From Porticoccaceae bacterium (GTDB lineage Bacteria; Pseudomonadota; Gammaproteobacteria; Pseudomonadales; Porticoccaceae): a stretch of 64,000 nt of DNA. The DNA is taken from contig JALOAH010000010.1 of assembly GCA_023228865.1 (NCBI GenBank), positions 1 through 64,000 on the forward strand, read 5' to 3'. Below, piece after piece: positions 37,035-45,664 of this stretch. Made by a program: the position numbers and the translations under genes. Positions within the stretch are counted from its first letter, which is position 1; each line of letters opens with the position of its first letter. Below the pieces are notes generated by a model, which did no database searches, was not told the DNA's origin, and saw only the letters and a list, made by a program, of their open reading frames with translations.

Positions 37035-38003
37035 ATGATTTACGAGAGCGATTTGGATTTTCATATTCCGGAAAATATTCCGCACAACTGGGCGGAAACA
37101 GGCTATTTCAATATTTATATTCCGGAAAAGAATATTTTTTTCTGGGTTTATATTGTTCACCGCGCAGGTATTGGCGCGACCGTTACGAATGTGGAAATAA
37201 TCGACCATTGGTCTGACTGCATAGACGATTCACTCTACGTCGATTACACCAATCACAATCCCCTGCCTGCGAATGCGAGAAAGTTCGCCTTGCCAAGTGG
37301 GGTCTCATTTGAGGCCAAATCCCTGAAGGAATATACCCTCAACTACGCAGGTCGTGGCGTGGCTTTCAGTCTTGAAATGACCAGCATTATGGAGCCTTAT
37401 GATATCCATGATCCGTCTATGGATCCCATGGCCATCGAGGATCCCGAGGAGGCTGTCACCAAGACGGGTTTTGGCACCGCCTATGCGTCACATTTTGATA
37501 TGTCTCTGCGTATAAAAGGTTCGTTAACCCTTGGCGACGAAACCTATCCTGTAGATTGTGTCTCCACAATGGATCACAGCTGGGGGCCAAGACCTGAAGA
37601 TAATTTTCAGCCGATAACCTGGAATAACGCGCATTTTGGCGAAAATTATGTTGTTCACGCCATCTTTCACTACGACAGGTTTGCCCCTCCAGGAAAAGAG
37701 CACATATTCAGACACGGTTATGCGCTTGTAGATGGCAAGGTGCGCGGAGCAAAGGCGGGTTCTGCCAAAGCAATACGTAAAGGTGGTAGTGATAACGTTA
37801 TTGCCGTTGAAATGAAAATAATTGATGTGGACGATCGCGAACACATCGTCCACGGCGTTGCCGTAAACCATACGCCGTGGCGCTTTTTTGGCAATGCTCA
37901 TTCAACAATGGCAATGATGGAGTGGCGAAGACCAGGTTCAGATGACGTGGCTTATGGCACTTACTTTGACGCCTGGCCAACCAATCAGCTGCGAAAAAAA
38001 TAA
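37035..38003 (+). CDS. CrtC/DUF7064-like lipocalin-fold protein, paralogue 1
   Basis: The 322-residue protein carries the motif STMDHSWGPRPEDNF and LPSGVSFEAKSLKEY, followed by MEPYDIHDPSMDPMA. This resembles the family that includes hydroxyneurosporene synthase (CrtC) and other tandem lipocalin-like enzymes acting on terpenoids and other hydrophobic molecules, now partly split into DUF7064/DUF7065. No signal peptide is seen. GGAG lies nine bases before the ATG. It is the same length as the next gene and clearly related to it, so the pair arose by duplication. The function is inferred to be on the cluster's substrate, perhaps a hydration or an isomerisation. Confidence 0.75.
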   Translation: MIYESDLDFHIPENIPHNWAETGYFNIYIPEKNIFFWVYIVHRAGIGATVTNVEIIDHWSDCIDDSLYVDYTNHNPLPANARKFALPSGVSFEAKSLKEYTLNYAGRGVAFSLEMTSIMEPYDIHDPSMDPMAIEDPEEAVTKTGFGTAYASHFDMSLRIKGSLTLGDETYPVDCVSTMDHSWGPRPEDNFQPITWNNAHFGENYVVHAIFHYDRFAPPGKEHIFRHGYALVDGKVRGAKAGSAKAIRKGGSDNVIAVEMKIIDVDDREHIVHGVAVNHTPWRFFGNAHSTMAMMEWRRPGSDDVAYGTYFDAWPTNQLRKK

Positions 38004-38062
38004 TCTGCTTTCATCGCTAAAGCGATTTCATAAACTAATTAGTAATTTGAGGATAATTAATC

Positions 38063-39031
38063 ATGATGAAGCCAGAAGATATCAATTTTCATAGTGGTTT
38101 TAGTGACCATTTTCAGGCCTGCGAAACGAATTTTTTTCCTTTTGCGATACCAGAAGAGTGTATATCCGGCAATTTTTATTGCGTTACACGGCCAAATTTG
38201 GGCATTTGCATGTCTGATATGACCATCCAAAACTGCATCGCCCCCTCAGTCCACCAGCAGCTGTACGTAGATAATCAGCAGCATATGCCTATGCCTAAGT
38301 CGTTTGCGGATTACAGATTGCCCAGTGGCCTCAGCGTCAAGGCGGTCGACCCGTTTAAACGCTATGAACTCAGGTACGAAGGTTATGCTGATACGCTGCT
38401 GGAACTTGAATGGACTTCGTTGATGGATCCCTATGACTGCAATGACCCTGAAATGGATCCTCTTGCTGCGCCCCGCATCGGTGAAAGCTGGGATAAATCA
38501 TGGTCAAGCGGCCATTGCGAATTTACCGGGCATGTTAAAGGTACAGCTCGAATTCGCGGCAAGAATTATGCCGTTGATTACATTGCCACCGCTGATCGCA
38601 GCTGGGGGGAAAGGCGAGAACGCAACTTGGGTAATTTGTTATGGACCCATGGCGGTTTTAGTAAAAATCTTGCCTTTCATGCCATGTCCGAGATGGATGT
38701 TGCAAACGAAAAGGGTTATGGCAAGCCATTAAGCGGATATATCCTGGAAGATGGCGAAGTTATACCCCTGGTTGATATACAAGGACGGCACAGTACCTAT
38801 GGTGTACTGATTGTCGGCGCCGAACTACAGCTCACAGATATAAATGGCAGGGTGTTTAAGGTCACAGGCCACGCCCTGAATGCCGCTCCCTGGGCTCCGT
38901 CTCCCGGTGGCATGTATAGCCAATCGTTGATGCAATGGAACTATAAGGGCGACATGGGGTACGGCTATCTTCAGCATGGTTTTGGCAACGGCTATATCGC
39001 TGACAATAAAAATAAAATCTATTGCCGATAG
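38063..39031 (+). CDS. CrtC/DUF7064-like lipocalin-fold protein, paralogue 2
   Basis: Also 322 residues, aligning with paralogue 1 along its length: YRLPSGLSVKAVDPFKRYEL, MDPYDCNDPEMDPLA and IATADRSWGERRERN correspond to its motifs. In the signature the His of DHSWGPR is Arg (DRSWGER) and Pro is Glu, so the two may differ in activity or substrate. GAGG precedes the ATG-ATG start. It closes the cluster; a transposase remnant follows 130 bp later. Confidence 0.75.
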   Translation: MMKPEDINFHSGFSDHFQACETNFFPFAIPEECISGNFYCVTRPNLGICMSDMTIQNCIAPSVHQQLYVDNQQHMPMPKSFADYRLPSGLSVKAVDPFKRYELRYEGYADTLLELEWTSLMDPYDCNDPEMDPLAAPRIGESWDKSWSSGHCEFTGHVKGTARIRGKNYAVDYIATADRSWGERRERNLGNLLWTHGGFSKNLAFHAMSEMDVANEKGYGKPLSGYILEDGEVIPLVDIQGRHSTYGVLIVGAELQLTDINGRVFKVTGHALNAAPWAPSPGGMYSQSLMQWNYKGDMGYGYLQHGFGNGYIADNKNKIYCR

Positions 39032-39158
39032 ATTGAATACAATCCCCAGGCAATCATCCATCCGTGAAATGGCGCAGTGGGGAGCGGTTGCCCCCCTATC
39101 ACGGTACTGGCTTACCAGTGCCGTGAGCCGCTGTCAGGAATGGTCGCCGGGGTAGCGA

Positions 39159-39344
39159 TCACCATGCGCCTATGCTGGTGAGAACAGGATAGTCAATGGA
39201 ACCTGGCCAGCTCACCCTGCAGCGCCGTCGGAAGCAGATACCCTTGTCACTGGTGACCGAGATGACAACGGCTTGGGTGCCAGACAAAAAATCCTTGAGC
39301 TGGCCGATGGTTGTTAAATCCTCAAACTTCATAATGGCTTTCAT
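39159..39344 (-). pseudogene. Remnant of a transposase/integrase N-terminus
   Basis: The fragment encodes KFEDLTTIGQLKDFLSGTQ and AVVISVTSDKGICFR, which recalls the start of a family of integrase-core transposases (LTTI-QL--FLSGTQAVAFSV-SDK--CYRWIQ-ELVRFHY). After ICFR the matching sequence LQGELARFH continues in another frame and ends in a stop, so it is both frameshifted and truncated. The assignment is from remembered family patterns. It sits at the right edge of the inserted cluster. The rest of the 39,032-39,474 gap has no supported gene other than the fdxA leader. Confidence 0.5.
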
Positions 39345-39430
39345 CCCTCACCATTAACGAAACCTGCGTCGGCTGCGGGCTCATTTCATATTGGGCAAGA
39401 CTGAGTGTTTTTACTTTGCCAATTTTATCT

Positions 39431-39471
39431 TATAATACTGGCCTATTCAGGAATGCCCGGAGGAGATAGCA
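39431..39471 (+). promoter_or_regulatory. fdxA -10 element and ribosome site
   Basis: TATAAT at 39431-39436 is a consensus -10 box lying 39 bp before the fdxA start. No good -35 box is seen at the expected distance. GGAGGAG at 39461-39467 is a strong ribosome site eight bases before the ATG. Confidence 0.55.
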
Positions 39472-39474
39472 GCC

Positions 39475-39798
39475 ATGACTTTTGTTGTCGGCGAAAACTG
39501 CATCAAATGTAAATACACCGACTGCGTAGAAGTCTGTCCAGTGGACTGCTTTTACGAAGGCCCCAACTTCCTGGTCATTCACCCGGACGAATGCATTGAC
39601 TGCGCCCTTTGCGAGCCGGAGTGCCCGGCAGAGGCTATTTTCGCGGAAGATGAACTGCCCGCCGATCAGCAGGTATTTCTCGAGCTCAACGCCGAACTGG
39701 CAGATGTCTGGCCTAACATTACCGAGCGCAAGGAACACGCCGCCGACGCTGAAGACTGGGACGGAAAGCCCGGCAAGCTTCAGTATCTGGAACGCTAA
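39475..39798 (+). CDS. fdxA: 7Fe ferredoxin FdxA
   Basis: The 107-residue protein carries two clusters. Cys9, Cys17 and Cys50 would bind 3Fe-4S; Cys21, Cys40, Cys43 and Cys46 would bind 4Fe-4S. This is the pattern of Azotobacter ferredoxin I, with Cys12 and Cys25 extra. It carries electrons in the cytoplasm at low potential. The gene is monocistronic, between a consensus -10 box and a strong terminator, and converges on rpoS. The fdxA-rpoS pairing is conserved in pseudomonads, so the chromosomal backbone resumes here. Confidence 0.97.
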   Translation: MTFVVGENCIKCKYTDCVEVCPVDCFYEGPNFLVIHPDECIDCALCEPECPAEAIFAEDELPADQQVFLELNAELADVWPNITERKEHAADAEDWDGKPGKLQYLER

Positions 39799-39800
39799 CA

Positions 39801-39828
39801 AAAACGGCCGTAAGGCCGTTTTTTTTGT
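39801..39828 (+). terminator. Rho-independent terminator of fdxA
   Basis: ACGGCC-GTAA-GGCCGT is followed by a run of eight T, directly after the fdxA stop codon. Confidence 0.93.
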
Positions 39829-39939
39829 CTCTTTTCACCCATCTCTATAATGGCAGTGACCCTGTCGGCCACCGCCAGAGAGTAATGCGGTTAACCCGTA
39901 AGTTGCACCGGTTGCCTGAATTTTCGCGCCGAGATCGTT

Positions 39940-40009
39940 CGATTTGAGCGTGCTCGTGAGCGTAACCGCTGCCATAGCAACGTCGGAGCGAGCATGTGCG
40001 CTCAAATCG
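39940..40009. repeat. Inverted repeat in the fdxA-rpoS gap
   Basis: CGATTTGAGCG (39940-39950) and CGCTCAAATCG (39999-40009) are perfect inverted arms 48 bases apart, with partial extension outward. The gap of 337 bp has no supported gene. An 87-codon open frame over it is judged non-coding. The sequence may be a dispersed intergenic repeat, but no second copy is in this window. Confidence 0.5.
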
Positions 40010-40135
40010 GGCGAGATCCAGTAAAAAACAGGCAAACGTAGCCGGTAGCAAACTGTTACCAAGCTGCAATGACGTTTAAGTCTGTTATAACCGCGCAAAA
40101 CTCAGATTTCAGCCTGTACTGGTGCAATTTCCGGG

Positions 40136-41134
40136 TTAATCCGAATTCCCAAAAAGAACGCTGGGGTTTAACCCCTCCCTGGTCATCATCACCCGCAGCT
40201 TGCGCAGCGATTCCACCTGAATCTGGCGCACCCGCTCTCTGGTCAGCCCCACAGCAGCGCCAACCTCTTCCAGGGTTTGGGGATCATAACCCCGCAAGCC
40301 AAAACGGCGGGCAATCACCTCCGCCTGCTTGTCGTTAAGCTGCTCAATCAAGTGCTCAATTTCCAGGGAAATTTCCTCACCTTCAAGCTCTTCTTCCGGG
40401 CTGGCTGACACCTCGTCGGCAATGGTTTCGACCACGGTTTTATCGCCGGAACGACCTATGGGAATATCCACCGATGTCACTCGCTCATTGAGTTCAAGCA
40501 TTTTCGCCACTTCCTCAACGGGCACATTGAGCAGGCGGGCGATTTCCTCCGCGCTGGGGTCGTGATCGAGCCGCTGGGTTAGCTCACGGGCGGCGCGCAG
40601 GTAAACGTTCATGCGCTTGAGAACGTGAATGGGCAGGCGAATGGTGCGGGTTTGATTCATAATGGCCCGCTCGATGGTCTGTTTGATCCACCAGGTGGCA
40701 TAGGTTGAGAAACGAAAACCGAGTTCGGGATCGAATTTTTCCACCGCCCGCATCAAGCCCAGATTGCCCTCTTCGATCAAATCGAGCAACGCAAGCCCGC
40801 GGTTGGTATAGCGCCGGGAAATTTTCACCACCAACCGCAGGTTGCTTTCGATCATGCGCTTGCGGGCTTTTTGATCGCCGCGCTGTACCAGACGGCCGAA
40901 ATAAACCTCTTCCTCCGCCGTTAACAGCGGCGCAAAGCCAATCTCGCGAAGATAAATGTTAGTGGCGTCTACCGCAGAATCGTCAAAATTGTGGGGAATA
41001 TTTTCGAGGAGCTCGTCGCCATCAGTGGCTGAATCGCCCTCACTGTGAAGAACATCCGCAACATCTGGCGTGGTTTCCTGCTCATCGTCATTGGCATCGT
41101 AATTTTGTTCATCTTGACCACCGTCACCGACCAT
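40136..41134 (-). CDS. rpoS: RNA polymerase sigma factor RpoS
   Basis: The 332-residue stationary-phase and stress sigma factor has region 1.2 ([19 protein letters not shown]), region 2 ([38 protein letters not shown]) for -10 binding, region 3, and region 4 ([20 protein letters not shown]) for -35 binding. The acidic N-terminal extension (to about residue 50) is typical. It follows nlpD by 20 bp; in relatives a main rpoS promoter lies inside nlpD. The gene is intact. Confidence 0.97.
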   Translation of the reverse strand: MVGDGGQDEQNYDANDDEQETTPDVADVLHSEGDSATDGDELLENIPHNFDDSAVDATNIYLREIGFAPLLTAEEEVYFGRLVQRGDQKARKRMIESNLRLVVKISRRYTNRGLALLDLIEEGNLGLMRAVEKFDPELGFRFSTYATWWIKQTIERAIMNQTRTIRLPIHVLKRMNVYLRAARELTQRLDHDPSAEEIARLLNVPVEEVAKMLELNERVTSVDIPIGRSGDKTVVETIADEVSASPEEELEGEEISLEIEHLIEQLNDKQAEVIARRFGLRGYDPQTLEEVGAAVGLTRERVRQIQVESLRKLRVMMTREGLNPSVLFGNSD

Positions 41135-41154
41135 AGTAGTTTCCTGTTTATTAT

Positions 41155-42039
41155 TTACTGCCTGGGTAGCAGGCGGAGAGGATCCACCGGCTTACCATTT
41201 TCACGAATTTCAAAATACAAACGATTCTGTTTACTGGCGTCCAGCCCTACTTCAGCAATTTTCTCCCCCTGCCTGACCTGCTGATTTTCACTCACCAGCA
41301 GAGTGCTGTTATGGGCATAAGCGCTGAGATGCTTTTCACTGTGCTTGACGATAACAAGGTTGCCGTAACCCCTCAAGCCATTGCCGGCATAGACCACGGT
41401 TCCAGGCGCCGCCGCCGCCACCGCCGTACCTGAATTGGTGTAAATGCTGATGCCCTTGAGCACATTGCTGACATCGTATTCCTTGGCGACCCGCCCCGTG
41501 GCTGGCCATTTCCACTGCCACGGACTTTGGAGCCCAGCAGGTGACTGCTCGGGCTGTTTAACGGCTGGCGGCGCTTTTGACAGGGTTTCTGGAAGTGGTT
41601 GCGAAGCCGTTGTTTGCGGTGCCGTTTGCGATTCTGTTTCGAAAGGAACATCAACGCCCCGTATTGCTGTGCCCTGCACCGAGGTTTCATCGACAGGCTT
41701 CGCGGTTACAACACCGGTTTTTACCGAATAGCCGGTGGCAACCGCAGCGGGTTGGCGGCGCATATCCAAAGACAGACGCTGCCCTGGAGACAAGTCATAA
41801 GGGGCGGAAAGGCCATTGACCGCCGCCAGCTGCTGAAAATCGAGCTCGTAGCGCCAGGCAATGGAATAGAGGGTTTCATCCCGGGAAACAATATGGTGAA
41901 GGATTTTTTGCGAAGGCGGCTGCGGCCGCTCTGCCACTGGCGCTGGTGGCGGCGTCTGACAGCCGACGAGAAAAGCAACCAGCAAAAGAGCCAACCCCAG
42001 GGGCTGACGGATTTGCAGTCGCTCCTTCGGCCACTTCAT
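41155..42039 (-). CDS. nlpD: NlpD-like lipoprotein, LysM + M23 domains
   Basis: The 294-residue protein activates cell-wall amidases at division. The start at 42039 is chosen because it yields a lipoprotein signal ([14 protein letters not shown]) and follows the DUF368 stop by two bases; the longer frame into that gene is a shadow. A LysM domain follows ([20 protein letters not shown] ... LSPGQRL), then a Pro/Gln-rich linker and an M23 domain ([19 protein letters not shown] ... [19 protein letters not shown]). The catalytic zinc ligands of active M23 enzymes are largely missing, as in NlpD and EnvC, so it is a regulator, not a peptidase. Confidence 0.95.
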   Translation of the reverse strand: MKWPKERLQIRQPLGLALLLVAFLVGCQTPPPAPVAERPQPPSQKILHHIVSRDETLYSIAWRYELDFQQLAAVNGLSAPYDLSPGQRLSLDMRRQPAAVATGYSVKTGVVTAKPVDETSVQGTAIRGVDVPFETESQTAPQTTASQPLPETLSKAPPAVKQPEQSPAGLQSPWQWKWPATGRVAKEYDVSNVLKGISIYTNSGTAVAAAAPGTVVYAGNGLRGYGNLVIVKHSEKHLSAYAHNSTLLVSENQQVRQGEKIAEVGLDASKQNRLYFEIRENGKPVDPLRLLPRQ

Positions 42040-42041
42040 CG

Positions 42042-42968
42042 TTACAACAACCGTTTCCGCTGTCGCGCCAGGTGGTCGCCGGCAAATTCCAGCGCCAGCA
42101 CCAGCACCAGTCCCACCAGCATCAAGCCAAGACACTCCAGCACTAGGGGAGAGCCCACGGCAGCACCGTAATCGCCGGGAAGAAGCAGCTGCCGACCGGT
42201 GCCGGAAACTGCCGACAATTCCATTTTCCACGGCCACACCACAGGAAGGGAGCCCACCAGAAAACCGATAAGCACAGAAAGGGTTGTCGCCCGGTGGTGG
42301 TGAAGCAGCCAGGACAAAACATGGGAAAAAGCCATGAGCCCGATAACGGCGCCCGCGACAAAAGACGCCAGGACAAGCCAGTTGGCGTCGGTGACCGCTT
42401 CAATGATCACAGGGTAAACACCGAGAAGAAGGAGAATGAAGCTGCCGGAAATTCCCGGAAGGATCATCGCGCAAATGGCCAGCATGCCGGAAAAAAACAG
42501 CGTCAGCGGCGATATATTGACCGCCACTGGCGGCGAAAATGCCGCCGCCAGAGCCAGACCCATGCCTGTCAGCAAACCGAGAATTTGCACAAGCCGCCAC
42601 TGCTTTTGCTGGCGCACGACGTAAATAATGGAGGCGATAATAAGGCCAAAAAAAAACGACCAGATCAACAACGGCTGGTGCTCAAGCAAATAGCGAACCA
42701 GCCTGGCCAGGGAGACAATACTGGTGAAAATTCCGGCAAAAAGCGCCACCAGAAAATTGCCGTTTATGGCGCGCCAAAATGACCCTACACCGTCGCGAAA
42801 AAGTAGTCGCAAGGTGCCGGGATTGACCGCTTTCAATGAATCAATCAATTCATCATAAATACCACTGATAAAGGCGATGGTGCCACCGGAAACACCGGGA
42901 ACCACATCCGCCGCCCCCATGGCGAGGCCTTTGGCAAATAACAGCGGGTAGTTGCGTTTTACTGCCAT
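42042..42968 (-). CDS. DUF368 family membrane transporter
   Basis: The 308-residue integral membrane protein has about eight to nine hydrophobic helices and the family motifs GAADVVPGVSGGTIAFISGI near the N-terminus and CAMILPGISGSFILLLLG in the middle, two inverted re-entrant-like repeats. DUF368 proteins have been linked to flipping of undecaprenyl phosphate; I give this as likely, not certain. The ATG at 42968 (MAVKRNYPLLF) is preferred over the upstream extension that overlaps pcm. It sits between pcm and nlpD, where many relatives have no gene. Confidence 0.92.
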   Translation of the reverse strand: MAVKRNYPLLFAKGLAMGAADVVPGVSGGTIAFISGIYDELIDSLKAVNPGTLRLLFRDGVGSFWRAINGNFLVALFAGIFTSIVSLARLVRYLLEHQPLLIWSFFFGLIIASIIYVVRQQKQWRLVQILGLLTGMGLALAAAFSPPVAVNISPLTLFFSGMLAICAMILPGISGSFILLLLGVYPVIIEAVTDANWLVLASFVAGAVIGLMAFSHVLSWLLHHHRATTLSVLIGFLVGSLPVVWPWKMELSAVSGTGRQLLLPGDYGAAVGSPLVLECLGLMLVGLVLVLALEFAGDHLARQRKRLL

Positions 42969-42981
42969 GAAGCCGAATCCT

Positions 42982-43653
42982 TTAGCGCTGTGTACCACCG
43001 AGAAGAGGCACAAACCTTACCCTGGTGATGACTTCCTCTTCAAAATTGCTGGTTTCTCCCATACGATGAATAACGCGTAATTCCTGATTGTTATCTGGGC
43101 CCACGGGAATAACGAGAATGCCATTGGGCGCCAGCTGATGCAGCAGCTCCTCGGGCACCTGTTGCGGCGCGGCAGTACTGATAATGGCGTCATAGGGGGC
43201 GTACTGAGCCCAGCCTTCACCGCCGTCGGAATGACCGCTGATAATATTGCGCAAAGCCAACAGGCGAAACCGCTCACGGGCTTTCATCAAGAGCGGTTTA
43301 ATGCGCTCCACCGTGTAAACCTTATCCACCAAGTGGGAAAGAATCGCAGCCTGATAGCCAGAGCCGGTACCAATTTCGAGCACTTTTTGCCGCGGCCCCC
43401 AGGCCAGTACCAACTGGGTCATCAGCGCAACAATATAGGGCTGAGAAATGGTCTGGGAGTAGCCGATGGGAAGCGCCGTGTTTTCGTAGGCGCGATGGGC
43501 GAGAGCTTCGTCGAGAAAAATATGCCGGGGAACCAGGCGCATGGCATCAAGCACTTTCTGATTATCAATACCCTGCTCCTGCAGGCTCTGTATCAGCCGT
43601 TCACGCGTTCGCTGTGAGGTCATTCCAATACCGCTGAGATCAACGGAATTCAC
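42982..43653 (-). CDS. pcm: Protein-L-isoaspartate O-methyltransferase
   Basis: The 223-residue enzyme uses S-adenosylmethionine to methylate isoaspartyl residues and so repair aged proteins. Motifs are [38 protein letters not shown], and the AdoMet site [15 protein letters not shown]. The start is GTG at 43653, with GGGGGAAG just upstream; ATG 43623 is possible. In many relatives surE precedes pcm; here the 106 bp between truD and pcm contain no surE. Confidence 0.96.
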   Translation of the reverse strand: MNSVDLSGIGMTSQRTRERLIQSLQEQGIDNQKVLDAMRLVPRHIFLDEALAHRAYENTALPIGYSQTISQPYIVALMTQLVLAWGPRQKVLEIGTGSGYQAAILSHLVDKVYTVERIKPLLMKARERFRLLALRNIISGHSDGGEGWAQYAPYDAIISTAAPQQVPEELLHQLAPNGILVIPVGPDNNQELRVIHRMGETSNFEEEVITRVRFVPLLGGTQR

Positions 43654-43759
43654 CAGCTTCCCCCTTAACCCTAAAACACCAGGTTGCCACTATATCACAA
43701 GGAGATAATTGCATAACCACCACAACTGAAACCAGTCGTCGCCACAGGGTGGAGAGCCT

Positions 43760-44749
43760 TTATTCCGCGCCAGGTTCTGCGCAGGTTCGCAGCTGGGCGA
43801 CCTCCCGCAGCAGCGCGGTGGCATAGGTTCCCGGCGGCAACCCAAAATCCAGGGTCAAGCACCCATCCAGCCACTGCCACTGGAAATTTTCGGGCGCCAA
43901 AACCAGGGGTCTGCGCTCCTGGCGCAAACCGCTGTGCTCAAGAGCCAGACACCAACTTTGCCAGGGTTGAAGAATGCTGGCCTCTTCTGCCGCCAGGGTC
44001 GCTTCGGCGCTGGAGCGCCCGCGCCCCCACAAGGGTCCGCTAGCCACCGCCCGCCAGGAGCCGCTGCGAACCCGATCCGCGAGAACAATATTAAATAGCC
44101 AGGAACGCGCTGCCGACAGGTACAGACCTCCCCGTTTACCCTGAAAACGGGGGTGTTTTCGCGCCACAATGGCGGCCACTTCGCGCAAATTGTTGGCATC
44201 GATACCAAAACGCTGTTCGCCAAAATAGTTGGGGGCGCCCTGAGCTTTCAAAGCCGCCAGGCGTTGCTCCACCTCATTCTCAACGTCGCCGTCAAAACGC
44301 AGCACAATGCTGAACTGATTGCCTTTGTGCATGCCGGGGCGGAGTTTTTTGCCATGGCGCCCTGTGGCCAAAATTTCGCAACCGGGCAGTTGGGGAATGG
44401 GGAAGTCACTTTTCCCCGGCAGTTGCACACTAAACCACTGGGTTGTCAGCGCACGGCGATCCTTGAGACCGCAGTAACCCACGGCATGTTCATCAACAGC
44501 AAAATGGCGCGCCAGCAGCCCGGCGATCCAGCGGGTATTTTCGTTGCGCTTGCGAATGCGAATGTAGAGATGCTCACCCTCTCCCGAAGGTTCAAAACCC
44601 AGATCTTCAACAACCTGGAAATCCTCCAGCAAACGACGAAAATCGGCGCGCTGGCGGGGCGCCTCGAGGGCGAAGGGAAAGTCGAGGGAAAAATCTGCCG
44701 CCGCCACAGGATCCGCTTTCGATATTTGTTCCATAGAATTCAACTTCAT
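43760..44749 (-). CDS. truD: tRNA pseudouridine(13) synthase TruD
   Basis: The protein of about 329 residues makes pseudouridine 13 in tRNA-Glu. Signature pieces are DFQVVEDLGFEPSGEGEH, the catalytic-Asp motif YCGLKDRRALTTQW, KLRPGMHKGNQFSIVLR, and PNYFGEQRFG. Start codons at 44749 (MKLNSMEQ) and 44734 (MEQISK) are both plausible; the longer frame to 44809 adds an unlikely hydrophobic leader. The next gene upstream is divergent, so truD starts the truD-pcm-DUF368-nlpD-rpoS string. Confidence 0.96.
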   Translation of the reverse strand: MKLNSMEQISKADPVAAADFSLDFPFALEAPRQRADFRRLLEDFQVVEDLGFEPSGEGEHLYIRIRKRNENTRWIAGLLARHFAVDEHAVGYCGLKDRRALTTQWFSVQLPGKSDFPIPQLPGCEILATGRHGKKLRPGMHKGNQFSIVLRFDGDVENEVEQRLAALKAQGAPNYFGEQRFGIDANNLREVAAIVARKHPRFQGKRGGLYLSAARSWLFNIVLADRVRSGSWRAVASGPLWGRGRSSAEATLAAEEASILQPWQSWCLALEHSGLRQERRPLVLAPENFQWQWLDGCLTLDFGLPPGTYATALLREVAQLRTCAEPGAE

Positions 44750-44885
44750 CAATGAAAAAAGGCAGGTTACAGGAATTTTTACAAGCACATATGCAAGACT
44801 TTCTTTCAATGTCAGCGACTAAACATTATCATAATCTCGGTAAAACAACGTAAAATCATCAACCTTAATCACTCAAGAAATAAAT

Positions 44886-45593
44886 ATGATGGTCACAGGG
44901 GACAGCCCACATTTGGCTAAGAACGCGCTCAACATCGCCTGGCTATTGCTTGCCTGCCTGTTTATGACAGCCTGTCAGACGCCGCCTCCGCCTGCAGAGC
45001 CTGCGCCAGCGGCAACGGATGTCGTTGAAACAGCGATTCCCGCACCCAGTGCCGTTGTCGCGGTCGAAGAGCCGCCGCTGGAACCGCCTGTTTTGCAGTG
45101 CCCGGAACCGGAGCCTGCTCCTGCCTGCCCCCCTGCCCCCAAACCAAAACCCTGTCCGGTATGCCCGGAGAGTAGGCTCGACGGCAAAATGCTCGTGGGC
45201 GAGGTGGAGAAGGTGCGTTTTGATCCTCCCGGCGTCACCTACACCGCCAGAATCGACTCCGGCGCCACCGGCAATTCCATTCACGCCACCAATATTGTCC
45301 GTTTTGAAAGAGACGGAGAAAAATGGGTGCGCTTTGAACTCGATAGCGTCGCCGACAAACCCATTGTCATGGAGCGCCAGGTCGTGCGTCGGGTCAAGGT
45401 GCGCCAAGTTGAAACCAATGAGTTTGACCGCCGCCTGGTGGTAATGATGACCATGACCCTGGGTTCCATCACAGAGCAAATCGAACTTTCCCTGAACGAT
45501 CGTTCAGACATGGAATACTCTGTGCTCATCGGTAGAAACTTTTTGCGCAACAACGCCATCGTCGACGTTAGCCAGGAATTTATTGCAAAATAA
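44886..45593 (+). CDS. Lipoprotein with retroviral-type aspartic protease-like (PF05618-like) domain
   Basis: The 235-residue protein has a lipoprotein signal (WLLLACLFMTACQT), a Pro/Glu/Cys-rich linker (about residues 33-93, with CPEPEPAPACPPAP) and a C-terminal domain with ARIDSGATGNSIHA and YSVLIGRNFLRNNAIVDVS. This matches the putative ATP-dependent zinc protease/aspartic protease-like family coded beside RimK-type ligases. The DSGAT motif resembles the DTGA site of aspartic proteases. The linker cysteines are odd. It begins a three-gene operon with the 7TM protein and ATP-grasp protein that follow. Confidence 0.88.
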   Translation: MMVTGDSPHLAKNALNIAWLLLACLFMTACQTPPPPAEPAPAATDVVETAIPAPSAVVAVEEPPLEPPVLQCPEPEPAPACPPAPKPKPCPVCPESRLDGKMLVGEVEKVRFDPPGVTYTARIDSGATGNSIHATNIVRFERDGEKWVRFELDSVADKPIVMERQVVRRVKVRQVETNEFDRRLVVMMTMTLGSITEQIELSLNDRSDMEYSVLIGRNFLRNNAIVDVSQEFIAK

Positions 45594-45664
45594 CGGCAGC
45601 CTTTTCAGCTCGGGGTCAACACTGAAAAGGCTGTAAAACAGATACTCAAAACACAGGTTATTGC

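Noticed and set aside
39835..40098. 87-codon minus frame between fdxA and rpoS
   Set aside because: It includes the inverted repeat, lacks a ribosome site and has no coding character; treated as intergenic.
41155..42237. Long form of NlpD starting at 42237
   Set aside because: The extra 66 residues overlap the DUF368 gene in another frame and precede a proper lipoprotein signal.
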